Counted from the first letter of the stretch, positions 22,783-32,734 are shown. The stretch: DNA of 64,000 nt from Streptomyces sp. NBC_01408 (GCF_026340255.1 NZ_JAPEPJ010000001.1:4085001-4149000); one strand, 5' to 3'. The notes: generated by a model from the letters alone, not told the origin. Numbers and translations are program-made.

Positions 22783-23991
22783 GTGTCCCGCCGCCTGTTT
22801 ACCTCGGAGTCCGTCACCGAGGGCCACCCCGACAAGATCGCTGACCAGATCAGCGACACGATCCTCGACGCCTTGCTGCGCGAGGACCCGACCTCGCGTG
22901 TGGCCGTGGAGACGCTCATCACCACCGGTCTCGTGCACATCGCGGGAGAGGTGACGACGAAGGCGTACGCGCCGATCGCTCAGCTCGTCCGCGACAAGAT
23001 CCTCGAGATCGGCTACGACTCCTCGAAGAAGGGCTTCGACGGCGCCTCGTGCGGCGTGTCGGTGTCCATCGGGGCGCAGTCCCCGGACATCGCGCAGGGT
23101 GTCGACACCGCGTACGAGAAGCGTGTCGAAGGCGACGAGGACGAGCTCGACAAGCAGGGCGCGGGCGACCAGGGCCTGATGTTCGGCTACGCGTGCGACG
23201 AGACGCCCGAGCTGATGCCGCTCCCGATCCACCTGGCGCACCGGCTCTCCAAGCGGCTGTCCGAGGTCCGCAAGAACGGGACCATCCCGTACCTGCGTCC
23301 CGACGGCAAGACCCAGGTCACCATCGAGTACGACGGTGACAAGGCCGTTCGCCTGGACACCGTCGTGGTGTCCTCGCAGCACGCCTCGGACATCGACCTG
23401 GACTCGCTGCTCGCTCCCGACATCCGTGAGTTCGTCGTCGAGCACGTGCTGGCCCAGCTCATCGAGGACGGCATCAAGCTCGACACCGAGGGCTACCGGC
23501 TCCTGGTGAACCCGACCGGCCGTTTCGAGATCGGCGGCCCGATGGGCGACGCCGGCCTGACCGGTCGCAAGATCATCATCGACACCTACGGCGGCATGGC
23601 CCGCCACGGTGGCGGCGCGTTCTCGGGCAAGGACCCGTCCAAGGTCGACCGCTCCGCCGCGTACGCGATGCGCTGGGTCGCCAAGAACGTGGTCGCCGCG
23701 GGTCTGGCCTCGCGCTGCGAGGTCCAGGTCGCGTACGCGATCGGCAAGGCCGAGCCGGTGGGCCTGTTCGTCGAGACCTTCGGCACCGCCAAGGTGGAGA
23801 TCCAGAAGATCGAGGACGCGATCGGGCAGGTCTTCGACCTCCGCCCCGCCGCGATCATCCGCGACCTGGACCTGCTGCGCCCGATCTACGCGCAGACCGC
23901 CGCCTACGGCCACTTCGGCCGTGAGCTCCCCGACTTCACCTGGGAGCGCACCGACCGCGTCGACGCCCTGCGCGCCGCCGCCGGTCTGTAA
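22783..23991 (+). CDS. metK: S-adenosylmethionine synthetase
   Basis: A 402-residue enzyme that makes SAM from methionine and ATP. SAM is the methyl donor for much secondary metabolism, and MetK levels influence antibiotic production in Streptomyces. Motifs: [29 protein letters not shown], and [21 protein letters not shown] 22783 gives [15 protein letters not shown], the conserved N terminus, with AGGGAG upstream. The 194-base upstream gap was inspected and no SAM riboswitch fold was recognised. Confidence 0.97.
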   Translation: MSRRLFTSESVTEGHPDKIADQISDTILDALLREDPTSRVAVETLITTGLVHIAGEVTTKAYAPIAQLVRDKILEIGYDSSKKGFDGASCGVSVSIGAQSPDIAQGVDTAYEKRVEGDEDELDKQGAGDQGLMFGYACDETPELMPLPIHLAHRLSKRLSEVRKNGTIPYLRPDGKTQVTIEYDGDKAVRLDTVVVSSQHASDIDLDSLLAPDIREFVVEHVLAQLIEDGIKLDTEGYRLLVNPTGRFEIGGPMGDAGLTGRKIIIDTYGGMARHGGGAFSGKDPSKVDRSAAYAMRWVAKNVVAAGLASRCEVQVAYAIGKAEPVGLFVETFGTAKVEIQKIEDAIGQVFDLRPAAIIRDLDLLRPIYAQTAAYGHFGRELPDFTWERTDRVDALRAAAGL

Positions 23992-24007
23992 GCACCACCG
24001 CTCGAAC

Positions 24008-24051
24008 CGAACGGCCCCGGACCAGCTGGCCAGCTGGTCCGGGGCCGTTCG
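24008..24051. terminator. 44-bp perfect palindrome between metK and priA
   Basis: The 22-base left arm (24008-24029, beginning CGAACGGCCCCGG) is exactly complementary to the right arm (24030-24051) with no spacer. As RNA it would form a very stable hairpin that terminates the metK transcript in either direction. It starts 16 bases after the metK stop. Confidence 0.85.
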
Positions 24052-24112
24052 CGTGGGTCCGCGGCCGAGGACCACGCCACCGCTGTCAGCGGGGTTTGGT
24101 AAGAATGCTGAT

Positions 24113-26212
24113 GTGAGCAGCTCGAACGATTCCCCGCCGGAGCAGCTCGCGCTGATCCGGGAGATGGTGGCCGAGGCGAAGGCCAAGGCACCCAAGGCGA
24201 AACCGCGCACCTGGCGCGGCGCGGCGCTGGCCCCGGAGCTGCCGATCGCCAGGGTCCTGGTGAACAAGGGTGTCCTGCACCTCGACCAGACCTGGGACTA
24301 CGCCGTCCCCGAGAGCCTCGCCGAGGACGCCCAGCCCGGGGTCCGCGTCCGGGTGCGCTTCGGCGCGGGCGAGGGCCGGGTGCGGGAGGGGCGGCGCGAG
24401 GGCGGCGGCCTGATCGACGGCTACCTCATCGAGCGGGTGGCCGAGACGGACTACGAGGGCCCCCTGGCGGCCCTGGCCCAGGTGGTGTCGCCGGAGCGGG
24501 TGCTCAGCCCGCAGATCGAGCAGCTCGCCCGGGCCGTCGCCCGCCGCTACGGCGGCAGCCTGGCCGACGTCCTGCAACTGGCGATCCCGCCCCGCCACGG
24601 ACAGGCCGAGAGCCGGCCCTCGCCCGACCCGCTGCCCGCACCCGATGCGCCCGCCCCCGGCGGCTGGGACCGCTACCCGGCGGGCCCCGGTTTCCTGCGG
24701 GAGCTGGCCTCCGGCGCGAGCCCGCGCGCGGTGTGGACCGCCCTGCCCGGACCGGGCTGGCCCGAGGAACTCGCCCGGGCCATGGCGGCCACCCTCGCCT
24801 CGGGCCGTGGAGCGCTGGCCGTGCTCCCCGACGGCCGCGCCGCCGCGCGGGTGGACGAGGCGCTGACCGCCCTCGTCGGGAAGGGCCTGCACTCCCTCCT
24901 CACGGCCGAGTCCGGCCCACAGAAGCGCTATTCCCAATGGCTCGCGGTGCACCGCGGATCCGTGCGGGCCGTCATCGGGACCCGGGCCGCGATGTTCGCC
25001 CCGGTGCACCGCCTCGGCCTGGTGGCGATCTGGGACGACGGGGACGCCAGCCACAGCGACACCAACGTCCCCCACCCGCACGTGCGCGAGGTGCTCCAGC
25101 TGCGCTCGCTGACCGAGGGCTGCGGCTTCCTGCTGGGCAGCACCAGCTGCACCGTGGAGGCCGCCCAGCTCGTGGAGTCCGGCTGGGCCCGGCCGCTGGT
25201 CGCCGACCGCGAGACCGTACGCGCCGTCGCGCCCAGGATCCGGACCGTCGGCGACGAGCTCCTGGCCCGGGACGGCGCGGCCCGGGCCGCCCGGCTGCCG
25301 AGCCTGGCCTGGGAGACCGTACGGGAGGGGCTCAAGACCGGGCCCGTACTCGTCCAGGTGCCGCGGCGCGGCTACGTGCCCCGGCTGGCCTGCGAGCGGT
25401 GCCGGACACCGGCGCGCTGCCGGACCTGCGCCGGACCGCTGGAGGCCCCGGACGAGCGGGAGCTGCACTGCGGGTGGTGCGGGCTCCAGGAGACCGCCTG
25501 GCACTGCGAGGAGTGCGGCTCGTTCCGGCTGCGGGCGCAGGTCGTCGGCGCCCGGCGGACCGCCGAGGAGCTCGGTCGGGCCTTCCCCGCGGTGCCGGTG
25601 CGCACCTCGGGCCGCGACCACGTCCTGGAACGCGTGCCCGACGCGCCCGCGCTCGTCGTGTCGACCCCCGGGGCGGAACCGGTGGCCGAGGGCGCCGGAT
25701 ACGCGGCCGCCCTGCTGCTGGACGGCTGGGCCATGGTCGGCTTTCCCGACCTGAGGGCCGGGGAGGAGGCCCTGCGGCGCTGGATCGCCGCGTCCTGCCT
25801 CGTACGCGGCGACGGCCAGGTGGTGGTCGTGGCCGAGCCGACGTTGCGGCCCGTTCAGGCGCTGGTCAGGTGGGACCCGGTCGGCCACGCGCTGCGGGAG
25901 CTGGCGGAACGCGCCGAACTGCGGTTCCCGCCGGTGTCCCGGATGGCGTCCGTCATCGGACGCGGCGCCGCCGTGGAGGACTTCCTGGCCGCCGCCGACC
26001 TGCCCGCGGACGCCGAGATCCTGGGCCCGGTGCCGCTGCCCGGGCGGCGCGGGGAGCCGTCGCCGGGGGAGCGGGCGCTGGTCCGGGTCCCGCCGGGCAG
26101 CGGAGCCGCGCTCGCCACGGCCCTCAAGTCGGCCCAGGCGGCCCGCCTGGCGCGCGGCGTCGCGGCCTCGGACGCGGTGTGGGTCCGGATCGACCCGCTG
26201 GACATCGGCTGA
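24113..26212 (+). CDS. priA: PriA-like primosomal protein without helicase motifs
   Basis: About 699 residues. The N-terminal DNA-binding region (LDQTWDYAVPESL, GVRVRVRFG) and the zinc-binding block with paired cysteines (CERCRTPARCRTC, CGWCGLQ, CEEC) match PriA. The ATPase core is degenerate: no GxTGSGKT Walker A is present where it should be (around residue 215), and the DEEH box region reads IWDDGDASH. This is the known state of actinobacterial PriA, which is thought to lack helicase activity and perhaps load other replication restart factors. GTG 24113 was chosen with a short spacer after the metK terminator; the exact start is uncertain. Confidence 0.9.
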   Translation: MSSSNDSPPEQLALIREMVAEAKAKAPKAKPRTWRGAALAPELPIARVLVNKGVLHLDQTWDYAVPESLAEDAQPGVRVRVRFGAGEGRVREGRREGGGLIDGYLIERVAETDYEGPLAALAQVVSPERVLSPQIEQLARAVARRYGGSLADVLQLAIPPRHGQAESRPSPDPLPAPDAPAPGGWDRYPAGPGFLRELASGASPRAVWTALPGPGWPEELARAMAATLASGRGALAVLPDGRAAARVDEALTALVGKGLHSLLTAESGPQKRYSQWLAVHRGSVRAVIGTRAAMFAPVHRLGLVAIWDDGDASHSDTNVPHPHVREVLQLRSLTEGCGFLLGSTSCTVEAAQLVESGWARPLVADRETVRAVAPRIRTVGDELLARDGAARAARLPSLAWETVREGLKTGPVLVQVPRRGYVPRLACERCRTPARCRTCAGPLEAPDERELHCGWCGLQETAWHCEECGSFRLRAQVVGARRTAEELGRAFPAVPVRTSGRDHVLERVPDAPALVVSTPGAEPVAEGAGYAAALLLDGWAMVGFPDLRAGEEALRRWIAASCLVRGDGQVVVVAEPTLRPVQALVRWDPVGHALRELAERAELRFPPVSRMASVIGRGAAVEDFLAAADLPADAEILGPVPLPGRRGEPSPGERALVRVPPGSGAALATALKSAQAARLARGVAASDAVWVRIDPLDIG

Positions 26213-26257
26213 CGGCGCGGGGCCGCACAGGGGTCCGGAAGCCGGGCCGGAGCACGA

Positions 26258-26300
26258 GCGCCCCCGGCGGTGACCGCGAGGATCGTTCCGCCGGGGGCGC
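26258..26300. terminator. Bidirectional hairpin between convergent priA and an HTH gene
   Basis: 13-bp perfect arms GCGCCCCCGGCGG / CCGCCGGGGGCGC (26258-26270 and 26288-26300) with a 17-base loop, between the convergent stops. Confidence 0.8.
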
Positions 26301-26368
26301 GTCCGGTACGGGCTGGTGTCGCCCGGCCGTCGGGGGTCGGCGTCCCGGCGGTGGGCGGGGCGGCTACG

Positions 26369-26890
26369 TCAGCCGTTGCGGGGGCCGGGGAAGGCCGACT
26401 GGCGGGCGGCGCCCGCCGCGGCCTGGGATTCCTCGCGCATCGGCTGCGGCGGTACGGAGCGGGCCGCCGGGACCGTGGGGAGCGGCCCGAGGGCCCGGGG
26501 GGCCGTGGCCTCGGCGAGCTGCTCGGTGGGCTCGGCGCTCTGCGCCCGGCGGGCGCCGTAGCGCCGGTGCACGGCCTGCTTGGTGACGCCGAGCGCCGAG
26601 CCGACCGCGTCCCACGAGAAGCCGAGCGAGCGGTCGAAGTCGACCGCCGCGGTGACCAGCGTCTCGACGCTGTCCCGCAGCTCCTGGGCGAGGCGGACGG
26701 TGGGCGCGGGCGCCCGGCCGTAGACGACGAAGCCTGTGGAGGGACCTGAGCGGCGCGGGCGGTACACATTGCCGAGCTGGGCGGTCAGCGTACGCAGGGC
26801 ATCCACCTGCCGGCGAACCCGCTCGATGTCCCGCACCAGGAGGTGCAGGCTGGCCCGGGCTTGGGCGTCGTGGGTGGCGTGGTCGGCCAT
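26369..26890 (-). CDS. Small helix-turn-helix protein, conserved in streptomycetes
   Basis: A 173-residue protein. The N-terminal 50 residues are a heptad-like helix ([22 protein letters not shown]). A putative helix-turn-helix follows ([22 protein letters not shown], around residues 95-118) of the type found in sigma-region-4/homeodomain-like folds. The C terminus is Pro/Ala-rich and likely disordered. ATG 26890 was taken as start. An 8-bp inverted repeat lies 69-90 bases upstream and could be its own operator. The function is unknown; the gene is convergent with priA. Confidence 0.8.
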   Translation of the reverse strand: MADHATHDAQARASLHLLVRDIERVRRQVDALRTLTAQLGNVYRPRRSGPSTGFVVYGRAPAPTVRLAQELRDSVETLVTAAVDFDRSLGFSWDAVGSALGVTKQAVHRRYGARRAQSAEPTEQLAEATAPRALGPLPTVPAARSVPPQPMREESQAAAGAARQSAFPGPRNG

Positions 26891-27198
26891 GAAGAAGCCT
26901 CTCGAACCGGTGCTGAAGGGCGGAGCGGGCCGCGTACACCGTTCAAACGCGGCCCGTTTTGGTCAATCTCTCTTGACCAACGCGCCACCTGGCGGCCAGG
27001 TCACGCTCTGGGGGCGTGTCGGCATATGCGAGAGGCGCGCGTGTGTGCGTACGCCCCCTATCGGCGGCGGCCCGCACTCAGGCGGTGCACCACGTGCGCC
27101 TGACACCTTTCCGCCCTTGCGGGCGGACGACGCCACCTCGGACCCGCCCCTCTAGACTGGTGCGTTGCTGACAGCCTAGATAGCGAGGTAGGACCCCA
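26891..27198. other. 308-base divergent intergenic region before fmt
   Basis: Holds the inverted repeat at 26959-26980 and a TAGACT hexamer at 27153-27158 that could be the -10 of an fmt promoter. No plausible coding frame was seen. Confidence 0.5.
26959..26980. promoter_or_regulatory. Operator-like inverted repeat upstream of the HTH gene
   Basis: TTGGTCAA / TTGACCAA, perfect 8-bp arms separated by TCTCTC. Each arm contains a TTGACC/TTGGTC -35-like hexamer, so binding here would overlap a promoter on either strand. Likely target of the adjacent HTH protein (inference). Confidence 0.5.
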
Positions 27199-28143
27199 GT
27201 GAAGCTGGTCTTCGCAGGCACCCCCGAGGTCGCCGTGCCCGCCCTGGACGCCCTGATCGCCTCCGGGCGGCACGAGGTGGCGGCCGTCATCACCCGGCCC
27301 GACGCGCCGGCCGGCCGCGGCCGCAGGCTCGTCGCCAGCCCGGTCGCCGAGCGCGCCGAGGAAGCCGGCATCGAGGTCCTCAAGCCCGCCCGGCCGCGCG
27401 ACCCCGATTTCCAGGCCCGGCTGCGCGAGATCGGGCCGGACTGCTGCCCGGTCGTCGCCTACGGCGCGCTGATCCCCAAGAGCGCCCTGGAGATTCCCCG
27501 GCACGGCTGGGTCAACCTGCACTTCTCCCTGCTGCCCGCCTGGCGCGGGGCGGCCCCCGTCCAGCAGTCGATCATGGCGGGCGACCAGGTCACCGGCGCG
27601 TCCACGTTCCTCATCGAGGAGGGCCTGGACACCGGCCCGGTCTACGGGATCCTGACCGAGGAGATCCGGCCGACCGACACCAGCGGCGACCTGCTGACCC
27701 GGCTCGCCTTCGCCGGATCCGGCCTGCTCGCCGCCACCATGGACGGCATCGAGGACGGCACCCTGCGGGCCGTCGCGCAGCCCGCCGACGGGGTCTCCCT
27801 CGCACCCAAGATCACCGTGGAGGACGCCCGGATCGACTGGGCGGCCCCGGCCATGCGCGCCGACCGCGTGGTGCGCGGCTGCACCCCGGCGCCGGGCGCG
27901 TGGACCGTCTTCCGCGGCGAGCGACTCAAGCTGATCTCGGTGGGCCTGGCGCCCGACCGCACGGACCTGGCCCCCGGCGTGCTGGCGCCCGCCAAGAACA
28001 ACGTCCACGTCGGCACCGGCTCGCACGCCGTGGAGCTGCTCTGGGTCCAGCCGCAGGGCAAGAAGCCGATGCGCGGCGCCGACTGGGCGCGCGGGGTGCG
28101 CATCGCCCCCGGCGAGCGGCTCGGCGGTGCGGACGTAGGCTGA
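27199..28143 (+). CDS. fmt: Methionyl-tRNA formyltransferase
   Basis: A 314-residue enzyme that formylates initiator Met-tRNA. The N-terminal [18 protein letters not shown] and the formyl-THF-binding [17 protein letters not shown] motif are clear, as is the downstream DTGPV. The C-terminal OB domain is complete. GTG start with AGGTAGGA upstream. rsmB follows after 137 bases, the usual order. Confidence 0.96.
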   Translation: MKLVFAGTPEVAVPALDALIASGRHEVAAVITRPDAPAGRGRRLVASPVAERAEEAGIEVLKPARPRDPDFQARLREIGPDCCPVVAYGALIPKSALEIPRHGWVNLHFSLLPAWRGAAPVQQSIMAGDQVTGASTFLIEEGLDTGPVYGILTEEIRPTDTSGDLLTRLAFAGSGLLAATMDGIEDGTLRAVAQPADGVSLAPKITVEDARIDWAAPAMRADRVVRGCTPAPGAWTVFRGERLKLISVGLAPDRTDLAPGVLAPAKNNVHVGTGSHAVELLWVQPQGKKPMRGADWARGVRIAPGERLGGADVG

Positions 28144-28280
28144 ATCCCACCCGCACCGTCGCAGCGGCGCGGGCGCGCCACCGAGCAGCCCGCCCCGCCC
28201 GGCCGGCCCTTTCCCGGGCCGCCGACAGGCCGTCCCACCCGCACACCCGTGGCACCTCGTACATCCGGAGCACCTTTCAC

Positions 28281-29741
28281 GTGAGCGAACAGTCCCCTCC
28301 CCCGAGCAGCGCCGCAGGCAAGCGGCCGGCCAGGCCGCACCGCCGTCCCAAGAAGGACCCCGTACGGAAGCTGGCCTTCGACGTGCTGCGGGCGGTGGAC
28401 GAGCGCGACGCCTACGCGAACCTCGTCCTGCCCCCGCTGCTGCGCAAGGCCCGCCAGGACGAGACCTTCCAGGCACGGGACGCGGCGCTGGCCACCGAGC
28501 TGGTCTACGGGACGCTGCGCCGCCAGGGCACGTACGACGCCGTGATCAAGGCCTGCATCGACCGCCCGCTGCGGGAGGTGGACCCGCCGGTGCTGGACGT
28601 GCTCTCGCTCGGCGCCCACCAGCTGCTGGGCACCCGCATCCCGACCCACGCGGCCGTCTCCGCGAGCGTGGAGCTGGCCCGGGTGGTGCTCGGGGACGGG
28701 CGCGCGAAGTTCGTGAACGCCGTACTGCGGAAGATCTCCGCGCACGACCTGGAGGGCTGGCTGGAGCGGGTCGCCCCGCCGTACGAGGAGGACGCCGAGG
28801 AGCACCTCGCCGTCTACCACTCGCACCCGCGGTGGGTCGTCAGCGCCCTGTGGGACGCACTGGGCGGCGGCCGCGCCGGGATCGAGGACCTGCTGGAGGC
28901 CGACAACGAGCGGCCCGAGGTCACGCTGGTGGCGCGGCCGGGACGGTCCACGCCCGAGGAACTGCTGGAGGCGGTCGGCGAGGACTCCGCGCTGCCGGGC
29001 CGCTGGTCCCCGTACGCCGTGCGGATGTCCGAGGGCGGCGAGCCGGGCGCGCTGGAGGCCGTGCGCGACGGGCGCGCAGGCGTGCAGGACGAGGGCAGCC
29101 AGCTGGTGGCGATGGCGCTGGCGGCTGTACCGGTCGAGGGCCGCGACGAGCGCTGGCTCGACGGCTGCGCGGGCCCCGGCGGCAAGGCGGCCCTGCTCGC
29201 GGCGCTGGCGGCGCAGCGCGGGGCGTTCCTGCTGGCCTCGGAGAAGCAGCCGCACCGGGCGCGCCTCGTGGGGCACGCGCTGGCCGGCAACCCCGGCCCC
29301 TACCAGGTCATCGCGGCGGACGGCACCCGGCCGCCGTGGCTCCCGGGCTCCTTCGACCGGGTCCTGATGGACGTGCCGTGCTCGGGCCTGGGCGCGCTGC
29401 GCCGTCGGCCCGAGGCCCGCTGGCGCCGCCGCCCGGAGGACCTGGAGGGCTTCGCGCCGCTCCAGCGCGGGCTGCTGCGGGAGGCGCTCTCGGCGGTACG
29501 CGTGGGCGGTGTCGTGGGCTACGCGACCTGCTCGCCGCACCTGGCGGAAACCCGGGTGGTCGTGGACGACGTACTGAAGGGCCGCGGCGCGGGCGCCGTC
29601 CCGGTCTCCGCCGAACTGGTCGACGCCCGGCCGTACATGGCGGGCGTACCGGCGCTGGGCGACGGCCCGGACGTCCAGCTGTGGCCGCACCTGCACGGCA
29701 CGGACGCGATGTACCTGGCGCTGCTGAGGCGCACGGCGTAG
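28281..29741 (+). CDS. rsmB: 16S rRNA m5C967 methyltransferase RsmB
   Basis: A 486-residue protein. Residues 1-60 are basic (KRPARPHRRPKKDPVRK). The NusB-like RNA-binding domain spans roughly 40-190. The SAM-dependent methyltransferase domain has DGCAGPGGKAALLA for SAM binding, and the two catalytic cysteines are in MDVPCSGLGALRRRP and YATCSPHLAET. GTG 28281 was chosen by the start of family similarity. A hairpin terminator follows. Confidence 0.93.
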   Translation: MSEQSPPPSSAAGKRPARPHRRPKKDPVRKLAFDVLRAVDERDAYANLVLPPLLRKARQDETFQARDAALATELVYGTLRRQGTYDAVIKACIDRPLREVDPPVLDVLSLGAHQLLGTRIPTHAAVSASVELARVVLGDGRAKFVNAVLRKISAHDLEGWLERVAPPYEEDAEEHLAVYHSHPRWVVSALWDALGGGRAGIEDLLEADNERPEVTLVARPGRSTPEELLEAVGEDSALPGRWSPYAVRMSEGGEPGALEAVRDGRAGVQDEGSQLVAMALAAVPVEGRDERWLDGCAGPGGKAALLAALAAQRGAFLLASEKQPHRARLVGHALAGNPGPYQVIAADGTRPPWLPGSFDRVLMDVPCSGLGALRRRPEARWRRRPEDLEGFAPLQRGLLREALSAVRVGGVVGYATCSPHLAETRVVVDDVLKGRGAGAVPVSAELVDARPYMAGVPALGDGPDVQLWPHLHGTDAMYLALLRRTA

Positions 29742-29760
29742 GGCCGGGCCGTGATCCCGG

Positions 29761-29807
29761 GCTCCGTGTCCCTCCGTCGTCCCCCGTCGGAAAAAGGGAC
29801 GCGGAGC
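29761..29807 (+). terminator. Hairpin terminator after rsmB
   Basis: 13-base arms GCTCCGTGTCCCT (29761-29773) and AGGGACGCGGAGC (29795-29807) pair with one T-G wobble. The 21-base loop includes AAAAA. It lies 20 bases after the rsmB stop. Confidence 0.75.
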
Positions 29808-29895
29808 ATAGGTACGGGTACTCATGAGCTGCGCTCCGGTGCGAAGTAGCGTTCCCGGTCGGTGTGATCGACAGGAACAACCGGGGGCTGCGCGC

Positions 29896-30158
29896 ATGGC
29901 GTGGGACGCGTGGGAACAGATCAAAGCCGGTGCGGGCGACGGGCAGCACGTGGCCATGAGGCTCAACCAGGTGCCCGCCGATCCCGGCACCGGCGCCCCG
30001 AGCGCCGTGACGGGAGGCCTTCAGTCCAGCAAGAAGGCGTGGACCAGGTGGGCCGCGACCTGTTGACGACCGACGAGGGCGTCCAGGCGGAGATGGACAG
30101 GCTGAGCGCCACGTACGCGGACACGGACGCCGTCGGCGGCCAGGCCAAGGGTCGGTGA
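29896..30158 (+). pseudogene. Frameshifted small helical gene upstream of a hydrolase pseudogene
   Basis: ATG 29896 begins MAWDAWEQIKAGAGDGQH and continues to SSKKAW. The frame then meets TGA at 30064. One extra base near 30042-30043 (TGG to TGGG) would restore the sequence AWDQVGRDLLTTDEGV and an open frame to 30158, giving about 87 residues. Sequence and position resemble the short helical proteins that precede DUF1023-type hydrolase genes in streptomycetes, which are distantly like WXG100 partners. A single missing G could be a sequencing error, but the next gene is clearly decayed. Confidence 0.6.
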
Positions 30159-30165
30159 CGGCGCG

Positions 30166-31620
30166 ATGGACTACGCCACTCTCAAGGCATTCAAGCCGTC
30201 CGAGTTCGAGGAGGCGGCCGACGGCTACCGCACCATGGGCAACTCGGCCCAGGCGGCCAGGGAGCACATCGAGACCACGGTCGCCACGGGCATGCGCAAG
30301 TCGTTGAAGGGCGAGGCGGCGGGCGCCGCGCAGAAACAGCTCCAGGCCCTGGCGAAGAACTTCCACTACACGCAGACCGAATGCGGTGTGATCAGCACTG
30401 CGCTCAACGGGTTCGCCTACGACATGGCGGCCGCCAAGCGGAAGCTGGAGGCAGCGATCGCGGACGCACAGGCGGACGGCTGCAAGGTGAACGACGACGG
30501 CTCGGTCGCGTTCCCCGCCGGACAGAAGCCGGGAGCCGAGAAGCCCTCGGAGGGCGGCACGGTGACCGGTAGCGCGGGAGGGACCGAGACCTCCGACGCC
30601 GTGGAACGCCAGGCGGCGAACATCCACCCGAACCCGAACTACGGCAAGGCGATGGGGTACGCGAAGCGCATCGCCGACGCGCTCAAGGAAGCCACGGACG
30701 CGGACGCCAACTGGGAGCCGAGGATACGGGCCCTCAAGGCCGACGACGACCTGACCGTGTCCGCCGGGCGACTGGACCGACGCCGCCTCCGACGCGGGAG
30801 GCGTGCGCGGGGCGGCCGACGCGTACCTCGGCACGATCAAGCCGCCGCCGAAGAACGACTGGCCCCAGGACAACGCCAACTGGTGGAACGGCCTCACCGA
30901 GGAACAGCGCGAGGCCTACACCTCCATGCACCCCGCGAGCGTCGGGGGCCTCGACGGCCTCCCTTCCGCCGTACGCGACGACGCGAACCGCCTCGTCCTC
31001 GCGGAACAGCGCGCCGCCAAGCAGGTGGAGTACGACGGCTGGCTCAAGAAGGAGGGCTCGGTTACGACGCCCCGCAGGGCATCACGACCGATGCGACGGA
31101 GACCAAGTGGGCCGACGATGCCTAGGAGCCGCTGGGCAACTTCATCCAGGGCATCGAGGAAGCCAATCACCGTGACAGCGGCGTGAACCAAACGCTCCTG
31201 GGGCACAGCTACGGATCCCTGGTGGTGGGCGAGGCGATGAGCATGCACATCGACCTGCCGGTCGACAACGCGATCATGGTGGGCAGTCCAGGCGTGGGAG
31301 TGGACCACGCGAAGGATCTGAACATCCCACCGGACCGTGTCTTCGCGGCCACGGCCGACCACGACCTCATCAACATCGCCCCGCCGCCGGCAGGGCCCCT
31401 GGCCCCCCTCAACCCGAAGGCTTACATGGAGCTCTTCGACGACCATTCGATCGTCCACGGAACCGACCCGACCACCGACGACTTCGGGGGCCAGGTCTTC
31501 GAGGTCCGCGACGGGAAGTGGCCGCTCGAGGGCTGGGAAATGATGCCCGCGCACTCTCAGTACTGGGACGAAAGGCCCCTTGGTAGCCTGGCGAAGATCG
31601 TCACCGGAGGACGGCCGTGA
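30166..31620 (+). pseudogene. Degraded DUF1023-type alpha/beta hydrolase with N-terminal helical domain
   Basis: The N terminus (MDYATLKAFKPSEFEEAADG, then a long helical region) is in one frame up to about 30768. A one-base insertion near 30766-30769 moves the continuing similarity (DWTDAASDAGGVRGAADAYLG to WLKKEG) into another frame. Near 31060 the text jumps from WLKKEG directly to LGYDAPQG, which implies loss of about 100 residues compared with intact family members, and this returns to the first frame. A TAG at 31123 then interrupts WADDA-EPLGNFIQG. The hydrolase end still has the nucleophile motif GHSYGS, ATADHD and HSQYWD. The stop overlaps the GTG of the lipoprotein gene. It ends IVTGGRP. 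Confidence 0.8.
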
Positions 31621-32585
31621 ATCCACGCAAACTGATCCCGGTTGCCGCACTGCTGGCCATGACGATCATGGTGACCGCGTGCGGGGCGCAGGGGGACGGA
31701 CAGAAAACCGGCGGAAAAGCACCGAAGGTCACGATGAACGAGCAGCGGGCGATCGACCGGGCAGAGGAAATCATCCACCAGGCGGTGGACGGCATGTCCC
31801 CCCAGCCGACGCTGGAGCGCATGGGCCACGCGCCCGTCGGCGCCTGCATCGCCAGGGACGACCACGGCCCCGACGATCGTGTGCAGGTCACGGTCATCTA
31901 CAAACTGACGGGTGTTCCGGGGGCCGAGGCCCAGAACCTCGTGCGGCAGGCACGCGACGCCTGGTTGAAGCAGGGCCACAAGTACAACTCGTCGAGCGAG
32001 GTCGACTGGTCCAGCTCCTTTCCGTCGGTCTACATGCGCACCGGTCCCGACGACTTCTGGATGGACGCCGTGACCGGTGTCATGGACCGCGCCAAGGGTG
32101 AGGGTCTCGCTTCCCTCAAGGTGTCATCGCCCTGCTTCCTCCCGCCGGGCAAGAGCAAGGCCTCGGGGGCGACCCCGGCCGGTCCCGCCGCGTTCGAGGC
32201 CCCGTCGGCCGACGATCCCGCCACGCGCCGGGCTCTCGCCCACTCCAGCCGGATCTACGACGCACTGCAGGTCGACTCGGCGCCCACGCAGCCCGGAGAA
32301 GGCCTCAGCAGGGTCCGGGACGAGTCGGGTGCCTCGGTCCACCACACCTGGTCCACCGTCCCGCTGTCGGAGGGCGAGAGGACGGCTGCCGTGGCGCGCG
32401 TGCAGGCGTACTTCCGGAGCGCGGGGTGGAACGTACGTCCGATGTCGACGCGTGAGGGCGTCCCGGCCTTCGTCGCCGGCCACCCCGAGGAGCACATGGT
32501 CGCCCAGGTCGCGGCCTCGACCACGGGCACGGTCCGCGTCGCGGTGACGGCGCTCGCCACCGGTCCGGCATCCGCCGGCGCATGA
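31617..32585 (+). CDS. Lipoprotein, two-domain member of a tandem pair
   Basis: A 322-residue protein with a signal peptide and lipobox (MTIMVTAC, Cys about residue 22), so probably lipid-anchored outside the membrane. Residues 38-185 match the next lipoprotein closely ([20 protein letters not shown] and so on). Residues 205-315 seem to repeat the same fold weakly: helix AVARVQAYFRSAGW, then an acidic strand, then VRVAVTAL. GTG overlaps the hydrolase pseudogene stop, showing these genes once formed one translational unit. Function unknown. Confidence 0.8.
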   Translation: MNPRKLIPVAALLAMTIMVTACGAQGDGQKTGGKAPKVTMNEQRAIDRAEEIIHQAVDGMSPQPTLERMGHAPVGACIARDDHGPDDRVQVTVIYKLTGVPGAEAQNLVRQARDAWLKQGHKYNSSSEVDWSSSFPSVYMRTGPDDFWMDAVTGVMDRAKGEGLASLKVSSPCFLPPGKSKASGATPAGPAAFEAPSADDPATRRALAHSSRIYDALQVDSAPTQPGEGLSRVRDESGASVHHTWSTVPLSEGERTAAVARVQAYFRSAGWNVRPMSTREGVPAFVAGHPEEHMVAQVAASTTGTVRVAVTALATGPASAGA

Positions 32586-32683
32586 CGGCCGGCCCCCCGT
32601 GCCGAGGGGCGGGGGGCGCCTCGTGGGCACGGCGCCGTCCCCGCCCGCGCCCGGACCGTGGGGCGCGGGCGGAAAAGCGCCGC

Positions 32684-32720
32684 CCGCGCACTTGCCGGTA
32701 CCCCGCGCACTTGCCGGTAC
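32684..32720. repeat. 18-bp direct repeat, two copies
   Basis: CCGCGCACTTGCCGGTAC occurs at 32684-32701 and 32703-32720, one base apart, in the gap between the two lipoprotein genes and just before the remnant of the duplicated hydrolase end. Confidence 0.85.
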
Positions 32721-32734
32721 GGGGACGACGGGCT

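Noticed and set aside
31183..31620. Separate small hydrolase gene starting at GTG 31183
   Set aside because: It is the in-frame 3' part of the hydrolase pseudogene after the TAG; no ribosome-binding site precedes the GTG, although residual translation cannot be excluded.
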